Shown: one piece after another, positions 30,012 to 42,128 of the stretch
How the letters are laid out: each line of letters begins with the position of its first letter
Numbering within the stretch: position 1 is the stretch's first letter
Assembly (NCBI RefSeq): GCF_022201045.2
Contig: NC_068558.1
Span: 49,145,501 to 49,209,500 of the forward strand
Source of the DNA: Citrus sinensis
Taxonomy: Eukaryota; Streptophyta; Magnoliopsida; Sapindales; Rutaceae
DNA length: 64,000 nt
Reading direction: 5' to 3'
The notes under the pieces: model-generated
What the model saw: only the letters and a program-made list of their open reading frames with translations
Told to the model about the DNA's origin: nothing
Database searches by the model: none
Translations under genes and position numbers: made by a program

Positions 30012-30792
30012 TGCTATGTTTAGTTGTAGGAGTGGGGGCAGGAAGGGTGAATTTTTCAATTAAGGATGAGAGTTTTATTTATTTTTAGAGTAAGAAGTGT
30101 GATTTTTATTCTCACCTCTTTTTATTTTTTATTAAATATAATATAATTATATTTATAAATATAAAATAATATTATATTTATTTAATAATAATATCATATT
30201 TATTTAAATAATATTATTATATTAAGTTAAAAATAATAATTTATATTGATTTTAAGTTAAATTATTTAAAATAATAATATTATATTCATAGAGAATTAAT
30301 AGTATTATATACTATCTTTATTTGAAAATATAATAATATTATATTTATTTAATATTAATAATTAATAATAACAAATAGCTTATTATGATAAAATATTAAT
30401 TTTTTATTATTTTATTAATAATAATGTTTCATTTGTTTGTCTTTATCGATAATTTTTTAATTTACATAATTAAAAATAAAAATAATAAAAAATTGAGATT
30501 TTACATAATTAAGAATATCAACAATTATTATTAATTTACATAATTAAAATTAGTAATAAAATAAATAGGTTATTATTCATTTTGTAATATAAGGCTACAA
30601 TTTTTTAAAATAAGGGCAAAATTATAATTTAAAATAACTCACTTCCAATACAAGATAAAAGTAAATGTATAAATAGAATTATGATTCCTATTTCAAACTC
30701 TCATTCTAGTATGAGAAAACAATCTACTCTCACTCTTACTTTACACTAACAAATCTTAAATTCCCACTTTAATCCGAGAAGTAAACATGACC
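30012..30792. mobile_element. Tourist-like (PIF/Harbinger) MITE, AT-rich core
   Basis: The left end TGCTATGTTTAGTTGTAGGA and the reverse complement of the right end (GGTCATGTTTACTTCTCGGA) align as imperfect terminal inverted repeats, and a TTA flanks each side (30009-30011 and 30793-30795), the usual Harbinger target. The 781-bp interior is extremely AT-rich with many TAATAT runs and no transposase. It is non-autonomous. Family assignment rests on end sequence and target only. Confidence 0.65.
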
Positions 30793-30795
30793 TTA

Positions 30796-32029
30796 AAGTT
30801 TGAGGTCAAGGGTCTTATGAAGATTTTACCGTTCGATTTGTATTATTGTGTCTGCTTCCAGGAAGTGCCATTTTAACTATCAGGTGGGGTCTTTATAAAC
30901 ATTATAAGGTTTCTTTAGAAATTGAACCCATCATTAACAATGCAGAAGCACAGATATTATGGTTGTGGATAAGTTACATAATACATCAATCTAAAGCGTT
31001 GATAAGTTGGTCTCAATAATAGTATGATTTGTAAATATCAGTTATAATCTCATGTAATATGAGTTGTAGTTTGAGCAATAGTCTCGTGTAATCAAATAAT
31101 AATAATAATAATACATCAATCTAAGAGTTGAATCAACAACTTAAGTGTATTTCACAATTAAATTATTTTAACTTGTTTAGAACTCTTAAGTTGATGTATG
31201 TATTATCCTAATATATAATGTCCATTTAATTTATGATGACATCCTCAAGTATCCAAACACAACAGAATTTTTTTGGTATTCTTAGAGTATTGCTTCTTTT
31301 CAATTCGCTTATTATTATGTATATGTTTTAGTTAATCATGATGATATATATATATATAAGTAAGGAGTAATATTGTAGGATCATGAAAGACTTTCACACA
31401 ATGTTATATTGAGACCTACTAACTTAAAATAATTTTTAAAAGTAATAGTTCCACACAACATATCAACTGTATTAATTGATACTAGAATGAAGTTGATCTC
31501 TTTTTACAAGACCTCTGATGATGCACTCACCAGCCTGCACTGTGCAGCAAAGTAGAAAAACGTCCACCAATAATATTATATTTAAATAAGTTCAATGTTA
31601 TTATTTTTAATAAATGTAATATTATTATATAATATTTCAATCTTTTTTCCTTTTTTTCTTTTTTCATCTCTTTCACAGATTTTGGTACTTACTCAGTAAT
31701 ATTGTGCCTATCACTAGCATATCAAAAGTCAAAACTATGATGAGCGGCGCCAAAAAAAAAAAAAAAGAAAGAAAAAAAAAGCGAAAATATAGCATTGCTA
31801 GCACTGTACAAGTCCATTCTTAAAACAAGAAGAAGAAGAAAAAGAGTAATAACAAAGCAGCTAATCAAGATTTTACACATTGAATTTCAACAATTTGACA
31901 TTTGAAGTCAAGTCCATTTGAACTTGGCTGCATACAGACACTAATCTATGGAATGGGGCAATTCATATCGAATTTCGAACTGGGAACCAAATTTGGAATT
32001 GTTTACATGAAATAAAACATGATGCTACC
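30796..32029. other. AT-rich intergenic DNA
   Basis: Contains short simple repeats (AAT)n near 31098, (TA)n near 31348 and A-rich runs near 31750. No exon, RNA gene or inverted-repeat element was recognised. Confidence 0.5.
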
Positions 32030-33690
32030 AATGGCACCAACAGGAAAACTGAGCATTGGCGTTACAGGCGAGATGCCTCCATGAAGTTGTAAATGTCAAG
32101 GAGATTAGTTTTTAATTCAACTTGGCTTTCTACTTCTAACACCTCCAATGGTACGTTCACATGCACAATTTATTACGCGCATTTCATAGATGCGTGTTAA
32201 TTAAATAATATAGTTGCACACAGCAATCAGCATGAATGTATATAACTATACATAGTTATATTTACAAATTCAATTACCTCTCTTTCTCCTTTTGGACAGA
32301 TAGAAATCATACTTTCTGTAGAAAACTAAGATGATGGCACAATGTGTTAGCACATCTATACTACACATATATGTATACAGGGGCGGAACAAGTAAATTTG
32401 GCTGCAGCGGCCAAAAAATTTTTTTCAAGCCTATAAAATAGGTATTTTATTAATATTTATTTATTTTAATATAAATATTAAGTATTAAGCTTTTTTTTTT
32501 TGGCAGGGGCCACGGCCCCTGACGGTGTCTTAATAGATCCGCCCCTGTATGTATATATATGTGTGTGTATTTATGTATGTATGTATGTATGTATAATAGA
32601 AACTGATCGAGATGTCAATATATATTATTATACCTGGATTATCATGGAGGATCCAATTCTGGGAAATATTGTTGAAATCTTCTGTCGGAATCTCAAGTAT
32701 CACTTCATAATCATATTGCTGAAGATTTCTCACTGCAGCTAGTTGCTCTTCTGTCACTTGAGTTAATTCCATTTCCAGGTGTCTGGACCGATTAATTAAT
32801 CCTGAGATTTAATTGACCAGTGATACCAATACCAATTAATATTAGTTAAGCCATATGGCAGTTAGATGATAGTTTGTAGTTAGAAAAACAGGGAACAATA
32901 AAGACATAAGCAAAATGTTTTTTGAAATATAGAGGAGCTAATATTGCTGATCAATTTCAGTCTAACTCAAAAACATAATTAAATCTTTTTTAACAAAAAT
33001 CCGGTCAATATTCACAGAGTTCTCATTCTAGACAACTCGGGGTTGCTTAAACCAAAGATGAGAGTGGCAGCCATTAACAAGCACCCAAAACTAATGACAA
33101 TCCAGCAGAAAGCTCAAAACATGAAACCTACCATATATTAAGAAAAATATAAAATGACCTCAAAAATTTTTCGTTAAAGCTCAAGCAAAGATGTTCACGA
33201 TCAAAAACTAACGCAAGCTAGCAATAGACATATCAGCCTCAAGAAACCAACAAAAAGAATTCTTGAAATGGAACAACAACATCAAGAAAATGAGCAAAGA
33301 TTGCTTGTACTGACCTACTTCACGAATCAGAATGTGGCATATTCTGTTTTTCCCTCCTGCAGCACAGATAGTGATGGTGATGGAGTCTTCATCATGTAGT
33401 TCCAAGTCCCAGATGATCTTGAAACTCGTCAAGATCAACGACCGCAATTCCTCTGTGACTGCAACGAAATAAATTGTTACCAAAAATTGAAAGATTTGAT
33501 TCCTAGCGCAACGTGAACGAACTCTTCTGGGTCTAAAACTATAAGCGATATTTCATCTGGGAAGTAGTCGGCGATGCCCTCATCGGCTCTCTGTATGAGC
33601 GGTCTCACAGCTCTGCCTAGAAGATCTGCATTTGAAATCTTGAGTTCTAACACGGCGTGAGTTGTGACATCTCTTCCCAAGAGAGAATTA
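32030..33690 (-). pseudogene. PCNA-like sliding-clamp gene, decayed
   Basis: Minus-strand pieces follow the order of proliferating cell nuclear antigen. 33677-33300: VLELKISNADLLGRAVRPL, then FRCSHRGIAVVDLDEF, then DEDSITITICAAGGK. 32782-32634: LEMELTQVTEEQLAA and YDYEVILEIPTEDF. 32315-32278: ESMISICPKGERE. About 32160-32040: VPLEVLEVESQVELKTNLL. Classical PCNA has YRCDRNISMGMNL, FEMKLMDIDSEHL and YHAIVRMPSAEF at these places. The first exon needs at least three frame changes and has no ATG in the main frame, and the last segment has no AG acceptor nearby, so I call it a pseudogene. Divergence from PCNA is high, so it is an old copy or once was a divergent clamp gene. Confidence 0.7.
32378..32547. 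mobile_element. 170-bp hAT MITE (Tip100-like ends) in a PCNA-like intron
   Basis: Terminal inverted repeats CAGGGGCGGA...TCCGCCCCTG are exact over 10 bp, and an 8-bp target duplication TATGTATA is perfect on both sides (32370-32377 and 32548-32555). The CAGGGGCGGA end is typical of plant Tip100-like hAT elements (from memory). The element lacks coding capacity. Intact ends and duplication suggest a fairly recent insertion. Confidence 0.92.
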
Positions 33691-34557
33691 AAAGAGAGCG
33701 GTTATATTGGCGGGAAAGGAAGTTGCATTTTCGGTTTGCGGTGATTATATGAACTTTTGCCTTCTGTCATATGCATATTTTTCATTTACTTACATTTTTC
33801 TTTCAGTTTCATATGAACAAATTCTTTTTTTTTTTTCCTGTTGTTGAAAGATATAGGAATAGACAAAGTCCAAATTAATTTTTTAACATCTCCTCGATAT
33901 TAGAAATACTCCATTAGGTTCCTGGGGTGTGTAGGAAACAATGTAATATTATAATTATTATGAATTTGAGGAAAAAATGGACTCAACTATGCTACAAAAC
34001 TTTAATACTTGAATACAGAGGAATTAAAGGATTGTTATGGGATCATTCATTCAGAAGATGTCTTCAGATAAAGTGATAAAGTTCGACTTTAATTTTGCAA
34101 ATATAATATATATAATTTAATCTTCCCACTCACTATTTTTCACACCAAATTCCAATCACAAATTCTAGGCTCAGCTCTTGAAAACTGCAACTTATGGTAG
34201 TCGCATAACAATACATAATTGCATTCAAAAAATTTTCCAGCAAATATGGTTGTGTGCTCTACACAATCTGGAAGAAACAGGGAAAAAAAAAGAAGAAAAA
34301 TACATGGCCAACATTTCCAGAAGATGACTATCACTATACATCTATACCTCTTGTTTTGCAGCGATTTCAAACCAGAATAGGCGGTCGCAAACATCTATTA
34401 TCAAGCACTAGTTGTCCCCTGGAATATCTTGTACTCTTACACCAAATGCACTTGAGTAAAGAATGTAAATTACATTTTATACTGTAGCCTTATTCTGTCA
34501 TTTAAAATTTGGAGAACAATGGAGGAATCACTGACAGTGTATGGTAACATTAGGTAC
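33691..34557. other. Intergenic region between RmlD-like and PCNA-like genes
   Basis: Contains the 3' flank of the RmlD/MAT2B-like gene and the former promoter side of the PCNA-like relic. AT-rich, with a T11 run near 33827. Nothing else recognised. Confidence 0.5.
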
Positions 34558-36462
34558 TTAGGTAGCTTCAGCTGCAAGTGTCAATTTGACACCATCTTTG
34601 TATGTAACTGGATCAATATTAAGTGTCTGAACCAGTTTTGTGATGTCCATAGAAATGTCAGCTGGAGACTGGACGCCACGATCAACCTGCAAAATCATTC
34701 ACAGTTAACAACGGCAAGCTTGGAAACAAGAAAAGAATTTCATCTACATGATTTGACAAAAAGATTGATTTTTTAAGATGAATAGAGAGAAGGTATATGT
34801 ACAGATGATGCAGAAACTGGTTTGATTAAAGAGGTACTGTATCCTCTTATCTCAGCAACCACCTCAGCCATTTGAACCCGTGATACCCTGTCTGGTCCAC
34901 CCACATTCAGAAGTAACTGCATTTGCTTGTCCTCTAAGCAAATAATATTAAATAATGGAAATTATTTCAGTATTCAGATGTGAAACAATAAGAAGAAAAA
35001 TGAAAAAAAAAAGCCCATATTTAGCCAAAGATTCTTGTATTACACATGAAAACCCAGTTCCCAGAAATGAAAAAGGATCATCCATTCAAAAGCAAAGTCA
35101 GCAATCAAGAGTCACTCTTATTTCATCTCCACACCAAACCCCAAATAAAAGCAACAAAAGTAATTTATTACCCTACTACTATACAGTAGAAGGTACTGTA
35201 TCCTCTAATATCTACCACAACCATACCCCTTGATAGCATTATGGATATCTTCTCTGTTACTAATTTCTTGACCAAGAAAACCAATTGCAGAACCATATAA
35301 AAAAAAAGCCTGAAGAATCTTTACCGCTTATCTCAGCTTTTAATAAAAGCATAGAAACTAGATTATTACCTGATAACCATCTATTTGTCAAAGCCAGTAT
35401 AATCTTCACAACATCCCTGACATATACTGGGCAGCGGCACTCATCATGAAAAAATTCCACTTTCTCTCCTTTTGAAAGAACACTATCAATCCACTGCATC
35501 AATTGAAAGTAAATTATTGGTTAGATGCCTAGAAACCATGAATGTCCATCTAAAGAGCCAAAACAAGCAGATTGCAATCTTCTTTGATATTAAATGCCAC
35601 CATTGACATTTTCTTAATTTTCATTTCTGAGCTCTCTTGCTAAGATTTGAAAACTTTGATCGAATCAGCAATCTCATACAATTAACTTCTCATTCCCAAC
35701 TTGATGAGCAGAGTGCATCAGCTAGCTTTACAAATGTACAGCAAATCAGCAGAAATTTTTTCACACAATTACAAAAGCACACCTGAATCGGAAGAGATTT
35801 TGGTACGGGCGAGATAGTTTGCGGCCCATATATGATACTGCTTCTCAAAATTGCAAAATTTGAGCATTTCTCATAAATAAACTTCTCCGCTGCCACTTTC
35901 GATTTGCCGTAAACATTCACCGGAGCAATTTCATCCTCTTCTTTATAGAAAGACTTGACTCCTTCATAAACTGACAACCACAACAAAAAAAAAATTGCAT
36001 TAATCAATATTATGCAATGATGACGACAGCACCAAAAGTACTTGGAAGATGAATGAATCACATAACAAAACCTTGATCGGTCGATAAATGAATCAAGAGA
36101 TTTTCTTTATTCTCAGTGAAACTTGATAACCAATTTACAAGAGAAGAAGGTACATTAATGGACATAGCAGAATCGGGGTCATTTTCACAAACACGTGGCA
36201 CGGAGAGAGCGGCGCAGTTCACGACCACGTCGGGCTGGCCAAATTTGAGTGCAACGGCATCGAATCCTGATCCGGATTTCAAATCGACGTCGAAAAAAAC
36301 AAAAGAGTGAGGAAGGGCGTCCAGCAGGAGCTGAGGCAGCGGCGTGGAGTGGTGAGTGGCCGCCACGTCATAAGGCTTTCCTTCGATCTCGGATAAGCCT
36401 TGCAGTAAATGCTGCCCCAAGTAGCCTGTGCCTCCGACCACCAACACTCTCTTTTTACTCAT
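34558..36462 (-). CDS. RmlD/MAT2B-like NAD(P)-binding reductase
   Basis: Five exons, 36462-36072, 35970-35783, 35493-35370, 34933-34803 and 34686-34558, give 320 aa. The N-terminus MSKKRVLVVGGTGYLGQHLL holds the Rossmann loop GGTGYLGQ; HLSTDQVYEG crosses the exon 1/2 junction; the extended-SDR Tyr/Lys pair is in YGKSKVAAEKF; YVRDVVKIILAL follows. This is the family of dTDP-4-dehydrorhamnose reductase and of the methionine adenosyltransferase regulatory beta subunit, and the Arabidopsis counterpart is At4g00560 (from memory). The physiological substrate in plants is not settled, so I give no symbol. It diverges from DGD2 copy a across a 1.26-kb intergenic region. The ATG at 36462 was chosen over upstream non-ATG frame. 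Confidence 0.92.
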
Positions 36463-37718
36463 CCTCTGATTCAACAATAATTAAGAAAACAAAAGCTTCT
36501 GATCCGTTTCTCCGCAATTTGAAATCTTTAAGGCTAATTAATTTTTAAAATTGATAGAGGATGATTTCGGAAATTTTCGTTGCCAATTCAATCGGGGAAT
36601 ATCGCCGTCGGTATCCGAACGAGTCGAAATGTCGTTTATAGTCTCGTCTTTTGGACGATTTGTCATCTAAGATACACGTGACGCGTAACTTTTACTATCT
36701 CGTTCTCTCGTGTAGGTTGAGGTTCGGAATCGGATCTTCGTTGTCACGTGATTGTCAATTTGAATAAAGCCGGCGAGCGGCGATATAATCAACACGACCC
36801 AATGGACGTGAATGCTTGGAATTGAATGAGCTTATTTAGATAATTCAATCTTATACATTATCATACCAGCACACTCAAATCTAACGGAAGTGAAGTTTGA
36901 GCCTCAAGGAGAGCACTTTCTTGTGACGGATCGGGATCAACAATAATGAAAGAGCAAGAAGCTTCTGATTCGTTTCTTTGTAATTTGAAATCTATGAAGT
37001 CTAATTTGGATATATATATGATTTCGGAAATTTTCCCTGTTACTTACCATCCTACCGGGGCAGGTAAATCAATCTGAGCTCTGAAAAAAGCCCAATTCAT
37101 AAGAAACGTGGCCCGCCATGGAACTGTGTCGACAAATAACCTGGTGTGGGCCGAGATTAGTATGATCAACGAACGAACACCGCATAAAAAGTCCGAGAAC
37201 AGTGATTCTTTTGTTATCCCAGACCATAGCCCATGTCAGCGTATCTTCAACTGCCATGTTTCACAAGGTACGCTCCATTAGCCTTTTGTCACGTATGTCA
37301 TGCTTTACCTACAGTCGTGTACACAAGCGTTTAACAAACCTTTCCCACATTTTCTTCAAGCTTCTTAAACCGACGCTTTGACGCAGCTGTTGAGTTCTCG
37401 TCACAGTCTTCTTATCCGAAAGGATTTCTCCACAAAAATCCAGAGGTACGTCTGTAATTATAATCAATCAAAACGCTCTGTTTCTCTTATTATGATCTTT
37501 TGTTTGTCTTTTGCATTATTTTTTTTCTGCTGAAAAGATAAAAAGGCCAAAATTTTGCATTTTCTTGTGAAATCCTTTAACTTGCTCAAATACAGCTTGA
37601 AATACTATATTCAGAGTAATACATTTGGTCTTGACTTTGTTGAAAAAATCAATTTTTGTGTTTAATTTCTCGATCTATAAGAATTCCGACTTAATTTTTT
37701 ATACAGATATTGTCGCTG
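36463..37718. promoter_or_regulatory. Divergent promoter region, RmlD-like and DGD2 copy a
   Basis: The two genes are transcribed apart from here. About 100 bp are directly repeated: 36490-36580 and 36955-37045 share AAGCTTCTGATYCGTTTCT and GATTTCGGAAATTTTC. DGD2a has a probable 5' untranslated intron, GT at 37446 and AG at 37706. Exact transcription starts cannot be read. Confidence 0.6.
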
Positions 37719-39933
37719 ATGGATAGGAAACAGCAGCATATTGCTATATTTACAACTGCAAGCCTGCCTTGGTTGACTGGGACAGCTGTGAATCCTCTGT
37801 TCCGTGCTGCCTATCTTGCAAAAGACGGGGAAAGAAGAGTTACTTTGGTGATTCCTTGGTTATCTTTGATACATCAAAAACAAGTATATCCCGGAAACAT
37901 CACCTTTGCTTCACCTAAAGAACAGGAAGCATATGTTCGTTGGTGGCTTGAGGATAGGACTGGGTTTACATCTACTTTTGATACACGTTTCTATCCTGGG
38001 AAGGTAATTGCATGCCTGTAAATTTAATCGTCTGTATCATGGGTGGAACTTGATTTATGTGTTGATCATGGCACCACTTCTGCCACAGTTTGCTGCAGAT
38101 AAAAAGAGCATTCTTGCAGTAGGAGACATTACGGAAATCATCCCTGATGAAGAGGCGGATATTGCTGTCCTTGAGGAGCCTGAGCATCTTACGTGGTTTC
38201 ATCACGGCAAGAGATGGAAAGCTAAATTCCGCTTTGTTGTAGGAATCGTGCACACCAATTATCTGGAATATGTCAAAAGGGAGAAGAATGATCGATTACA
38301 AGCATTTCTTCTTGAATTTGTAAATAGCTGGCTTGCTCGTGTCCATTGTCACAAGGTAATTAATGCTTTCTGAACTATTGTTTGATTTAATTTGTACTAA
38401 CAGTACATTTTGTATCTTTGGCTGGTTTAGTGTTTAATGTTTTCTTTATCTGTCACCTGGTACAGTATTTTGTATTCCTACTTATATAAGAATGTCTGTT
38501 CATGCTGGTATACATAATCACAGGTAGAGTCATAGGACTTCACATGGCAGTATTATCAAGGATAGACCAATGCATTTTCCAAAATTTTTTAGCTATTATA
38601 CATTGTTAAATCCTGTCTAAACATACATTGATGTTTAGCTTAGCTTAAAAACTGAATTTGCTGATCCTCATCTGTTGGGTCGTTGAAGAATTGATTCTCA
38701 CCAAATAGCATTATGTAAGTGCAGGTAATTAGGCTATCTGCTGCCACACAGGAATATCCCAATTCCATCGTCTGCAATGTTCATGGAGTTAATCCCAAAT
38801 TCCTTGAAATTGGCGAGAAAAAGATGGAGCAACAACAAAATGGGAACAAGGCTTTCACAAAGGGCGCATACTATATTGGGAGGATGGTGTGGAGTAAAGG
38901 CTACGAGGAGCTACTTGGACTTCTTAATATTTACCACAAGGAGCTAGCAGGGCTTGAAATGGATTTATATGGCAATGGGGAGGACTTCGATCAAATTCAA
39001 AGAGCAGCTAAAAAGTTAAAACTTGTAGTTAGAGTTTACCCTGGACGTGATCATGCAGACCCCATATTCCATGAGTAAGCTTCATCACATGTCCAACTTC
39101 GGTAGCATTTCAACAGTTATAGCTCTGATAAACCATTAAAGCATGGAGCTTTTTCTTCCCTCCTCCTATGGTTTATTTATTTATTTTTCACATATCTAAG
39201 GTGAATTATTTCCTATTTGAGATTATCAAACTGGTGTTGATCAGGAATCAAAATTGAGATTGTGCTTTTCTCTTACAGTTACAAAGTGTTCCTGAATCCA
39301 AGCACAACAGATGTTGTTTGCACAGCGACAGCTGAAGCATTGGCCATGGGCAAAATCGTTGTCTGTGCCAACCACCCCTCAAATGACTTCTTCAAGCAAT
39401 TCCCAAATTGCCGAACTTACGATGGCAGAAATGGGTTTGTTGAAGCCACACTCAAAGCACTTGCTGAAGAGCCTGCTCAACCAACTGATGCACAGACGCA
39501 TCAACTGTCGTGGGAGTCTGCAACAGAAAGGTTTTTGCAAGTTGCTGAGCTGGTCGGGGATGTTGTGACGAAACGGTCAAAAAGTCCTTCTAGGCACTTG
39601 GAATCCGAGTCATTAAATTCGAAGAGAATCATTGAGGATGCCTTCGGATATTTGCATTACGTTGCGTCTGGATTTGAAACATCAAGAAGAGCATTGGGTG
39701 CAATTCCTGGGAGCTTGCAACCGGATGAACAACTGTGCAAGGAACTTGGATTGGTAACAGAACTGGGCAAAGGACACTGTCACCGACCAAACGGAAGTTG
39801 GTTCGGTTCGGTTTTAGTACTAGTCGGTTCGGTGATTGGCGTATTATTTGTAAAATCTGTAACACTGAAATTGTCCGTAAACGCACGTGTTGGTAGCAAT
39901 AAGCATGCATTACTAAGGCTCCATTTGGCTTAG
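37719..39933 (+). CDS. DGD2: Digalactosyldiacylglycerol synthase 2, tandem copy a
   Basis: It transfers galactose from UDP-galactose to monogalactosyldiacylglycerol, making DGDG at the plastid outer envelope; DGD2 acts mainly under phosphate starvation. Four coding exons, 37719-38003, 38089-38355, 38725-39074 and 39279-39933, give 518 aa. Family features: IAIFTTASLPWLTGTAVNPL at the N-terminus, EEPEHLTWFHHG, VHTNYLEYVKREK, the GT4 nucleotide-sugar region STTDVVCTATAEALAMGK, and YIGRMVWSKGYEELL. It lacks the N-terminal extension of DGD1, as DGD2 does. After LGLVT the C-terminus departs from copy b and runs for about 55 unrelated residues with a hydrophobic SVLVLVGSVIGVLFV stretch, ending at 39933. 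That tail is probably new sequence read from downstream DNA; the catalytic part is whole. Confidence 0.94.
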
Positions 39934-41556
39934 TGGTTTTTATTACATATTAGTTTGGAAATTAAAATGATTTTTAATTTGATAATTTAGAATTAAGGTG
40001 ATTTTAGTCCAGCGCAGTAATTTGAAATTTAAGCCTCTAATATTTTTTTTCTGTTGTCTTTATTATTTGACCATAGAAATAATTATTTTTTGTTATAATT
40101 AAAAAACAAGAGCTATTGCCTGTTGGTCATTAGTCCGTGGCCGGCAGCCGTGCAAACAGTAATTGTAGGATAATTACGTAAAATCCTGGTCGCTAAATAT
40201 AAGAAATATGTACTTAAAACAATAGTTAATGATTAATCTGCTTTTTAAAACAAAGATGATTAATTTGTGTTGCAAATGTCTCCTTATTATTATTATTTTC
40301 CAAAGTCTCAAATGACCTAATGATGCCCTTCTAAATGATCATTGCAATACAATATTTTTTGTTTGAAATTCAAATAAATCTAAATTTAACTGAAATTTGA
40401 ATAGGTACGAACGAAAATATCCGAACGAAATGTTTGTTTTTCTTTTATAAAATTTGAAGTGTTAAATTGTTTAATTTTTTAAAACGAAAATAGCTAACAT
40501 ATGTTATTTTGACACTTACAACCTCGTGAGTATCAACAATACTTATATTTGTTTGTTAAATTTATGACAAGTTATAAATAAATTATTTAATTAGTTAAAA
40601 AATGTGATAATATTTACCTTAATAAAGCATGAAAAATAAAAAAAATATCTAACACAAGTATTTTTTAAAATTAATATATGAGATTTGTAATGCTATTTTT
40701 AGCATATTAACTTATATTTTTTTCTTGTTAAATATGTATGCCAACCAAGAATTGTTTAATCATTTTAGTTAAAATTAATGTATTAATTAACATTCAAAAT
40801 CTATTGGAAAATAGTAATTATAAATATAAAGAGATGGACCTATTATAAAACACACTTACCTAAAGTTCCATTATATTTAAAATTCTCAATCACAATTAAA
40901 AAAAAAAAAGAAAATGGATAGTTGAATAAGCACCTAACAAAAAATAATAAAAAATAATAAAAGTACAATGATAAATAAATATACTTAAGAGGGTATTAAT
41001 GAGAGTAAATAATAAAATTTTATTAAGATATTTTGTCATTAAGATAAAAAGTTAAAATATTTAACTTTTTTTATTCTAACCTAACATCTTATAAAGTTAT
41101 AGAAAATAAATAAATTAAAAATTTTAAATATCTGAAAATAATTAAAATTTAGATCAGATAATTTTTTTTTTTGTTTTATAAGCGAAGATGAGCCTTTTTC
41201 TAATCAGAAATTGATTATTTTAATATGGTACCGATACATAAAAATAAAATATATTGTATTGGAATGTAAATTATCCTTATCTTTTAATTTAAGAATATTC
41301 TTTTTAGTTGGTTAATTTTGTTAATTAGAATCGTACTAATTTTTTCCCGTAATATTTTGAGTGTTAATAATTTCTTTTATTAACTCAGAAACCCAAAAAA
41401 AAAAGTGTTAAAAGCTATAGAATAGACTTAGCGCCGCAACTGCAATAACAATTAAAATAAGTGATTTTTAAGGCGACTTGTTGATGCGAAACTTTTCTGA
41501 CCATCGGACGGTGGAAAATCAAGGAGTACAGGCAACTGAACACAACAAAAATAGAA
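39934..41556. other. AT-rich intergenic DNA downstream of DGD2 copy a
   Basis: About 1.6 kb, very AT-rich between 40360 and 41400, with many A/T runs. No exon or complete mobile element was recognised. Confidence 0.5.
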
Positions 41557-41605
41557 CTAGGGTTTCTTTAAACCCTTATTCCTCTCTAATCTCTATGTAT
41601 ATAAA
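41557..41605 (+). promoter_or_regulatory. Telo-box and TATA promoter of a snoRNA cluster
   Basis: Two telo-box-like motifs (CTAGGGTTT at 41557-41565 and AAACCCTTA at 41570-41578) lie about 20-40 bp upstream of TATATAAA (41598-41605). Telo-boxes with TATA are common upstream of plant snoRNA and ribosomal-protein genes. The C/D snoRNAs start about 240 bp downstream on the same strand. Confidence 0.65.
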
Positions 41606-41843
41606 CGGTCGCCCTAACGCCTCTTGAACAAATTCCACTCGTCATACACGCAGTCTCCCCCTCCTCCCTCGAAGATTTAGTGTCTACAATATCGGTTCAA
41701 TATTTTCCTATGGCTTTCACTTTTTCAGGGTTTCGACTCAATCAATCTTCGTTTTTGATACTTCTTTGTAAATCAAGAACGGATTTCTGTTTATTTTTGC
41801 GTTTAATCGTTTATATCATTCGATGATGCTGTGGCGAAATGAT

Positions 41844-41920
41844 ATCATGTGATGAGGAATTAACTGCAACAAAATGATCGATTATCATCGTGATTACCGT
41901 GTATTTAAGTCTCTGATGAT
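41844..41920 (+). ncRNA. Candidate box C/D snoRNA, no target assigned
   Basis: Box C GTGATGA (41849-41855) and box D CTGA (41913-41916) are enclosed by a 4-bp terminal stem ATCA/TGAT (41844-41847 with 41917-41920). The spacing fits a C/D snoRNA. I found no long complementarity to remembered rRNA, so it is weaker than its two neighbours; an orphan or other-target RNA is possible. Confidence 0.45.
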
Positions 41921-42049
41921 TTTATTTCGTCGATATTATGCTACCCAAAAAATCTTTTCTTTCAAATCTTGAAATACAAGATTTGTTTTCCCCGGTCATC
42001 TTTTTAATTTCTTCAAATTTCTCGTTTTCAGTTTTTGATAAATTTCGCC

Positions 42050-42128
42050 GGAGATATGATGATAAATCTTTTGGTCCGTGTTTCTGATTTAACCGTGACC
42101 GATAACCTTTTGCCAATATCTGATCTCT
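42050..42128 (+). ncRNA. Box C/D snoRNA guiding 25S rRNA (AAACACGGACCAA region)
   Basis: Box C ATGATGA (42056-42062), box D' CTGA (42084-42087), a C'-like GTGACCGA (42095-42102) and box D CTGA (42120-42123) are enclosed by the stem GAGA/TCTC (42051-42054 with 42124-42127). Directly upstream of box D' lies TTGGTCCGTGTTT, exactly complementary over 13 nt to the conserved large-subunit sequence AAACACGGACCAA. By the box-D-plus-five rule the predicted 2'-O-methylated base is the A in AAACA. Together with the next RNA this argues for a polycistronic methylation-guide transcript. Confidence 0.85.

Noticed and set aside
33455-33485. A 22-base GT...AG segment in the PCNA-like first exon read as an intron
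   Set aside because: It is far below the minimum plant intron length (about 60 bases); a frame change in a pseudogene explains it better.
39915-40020. Start of a second Tourist-like MITE (GGCTCCATTTGGCTTAGTGG)
   Set aside because: I could not find a matching inverted end or target duplication within the next 1.5 kb.
41821-41848. An alternative upstream box C (ATGATGC) for the first snoRNA candidate
   Set aside because: It misses the final A and gives no terminal stem; GTGATGA at 41849 fits better.
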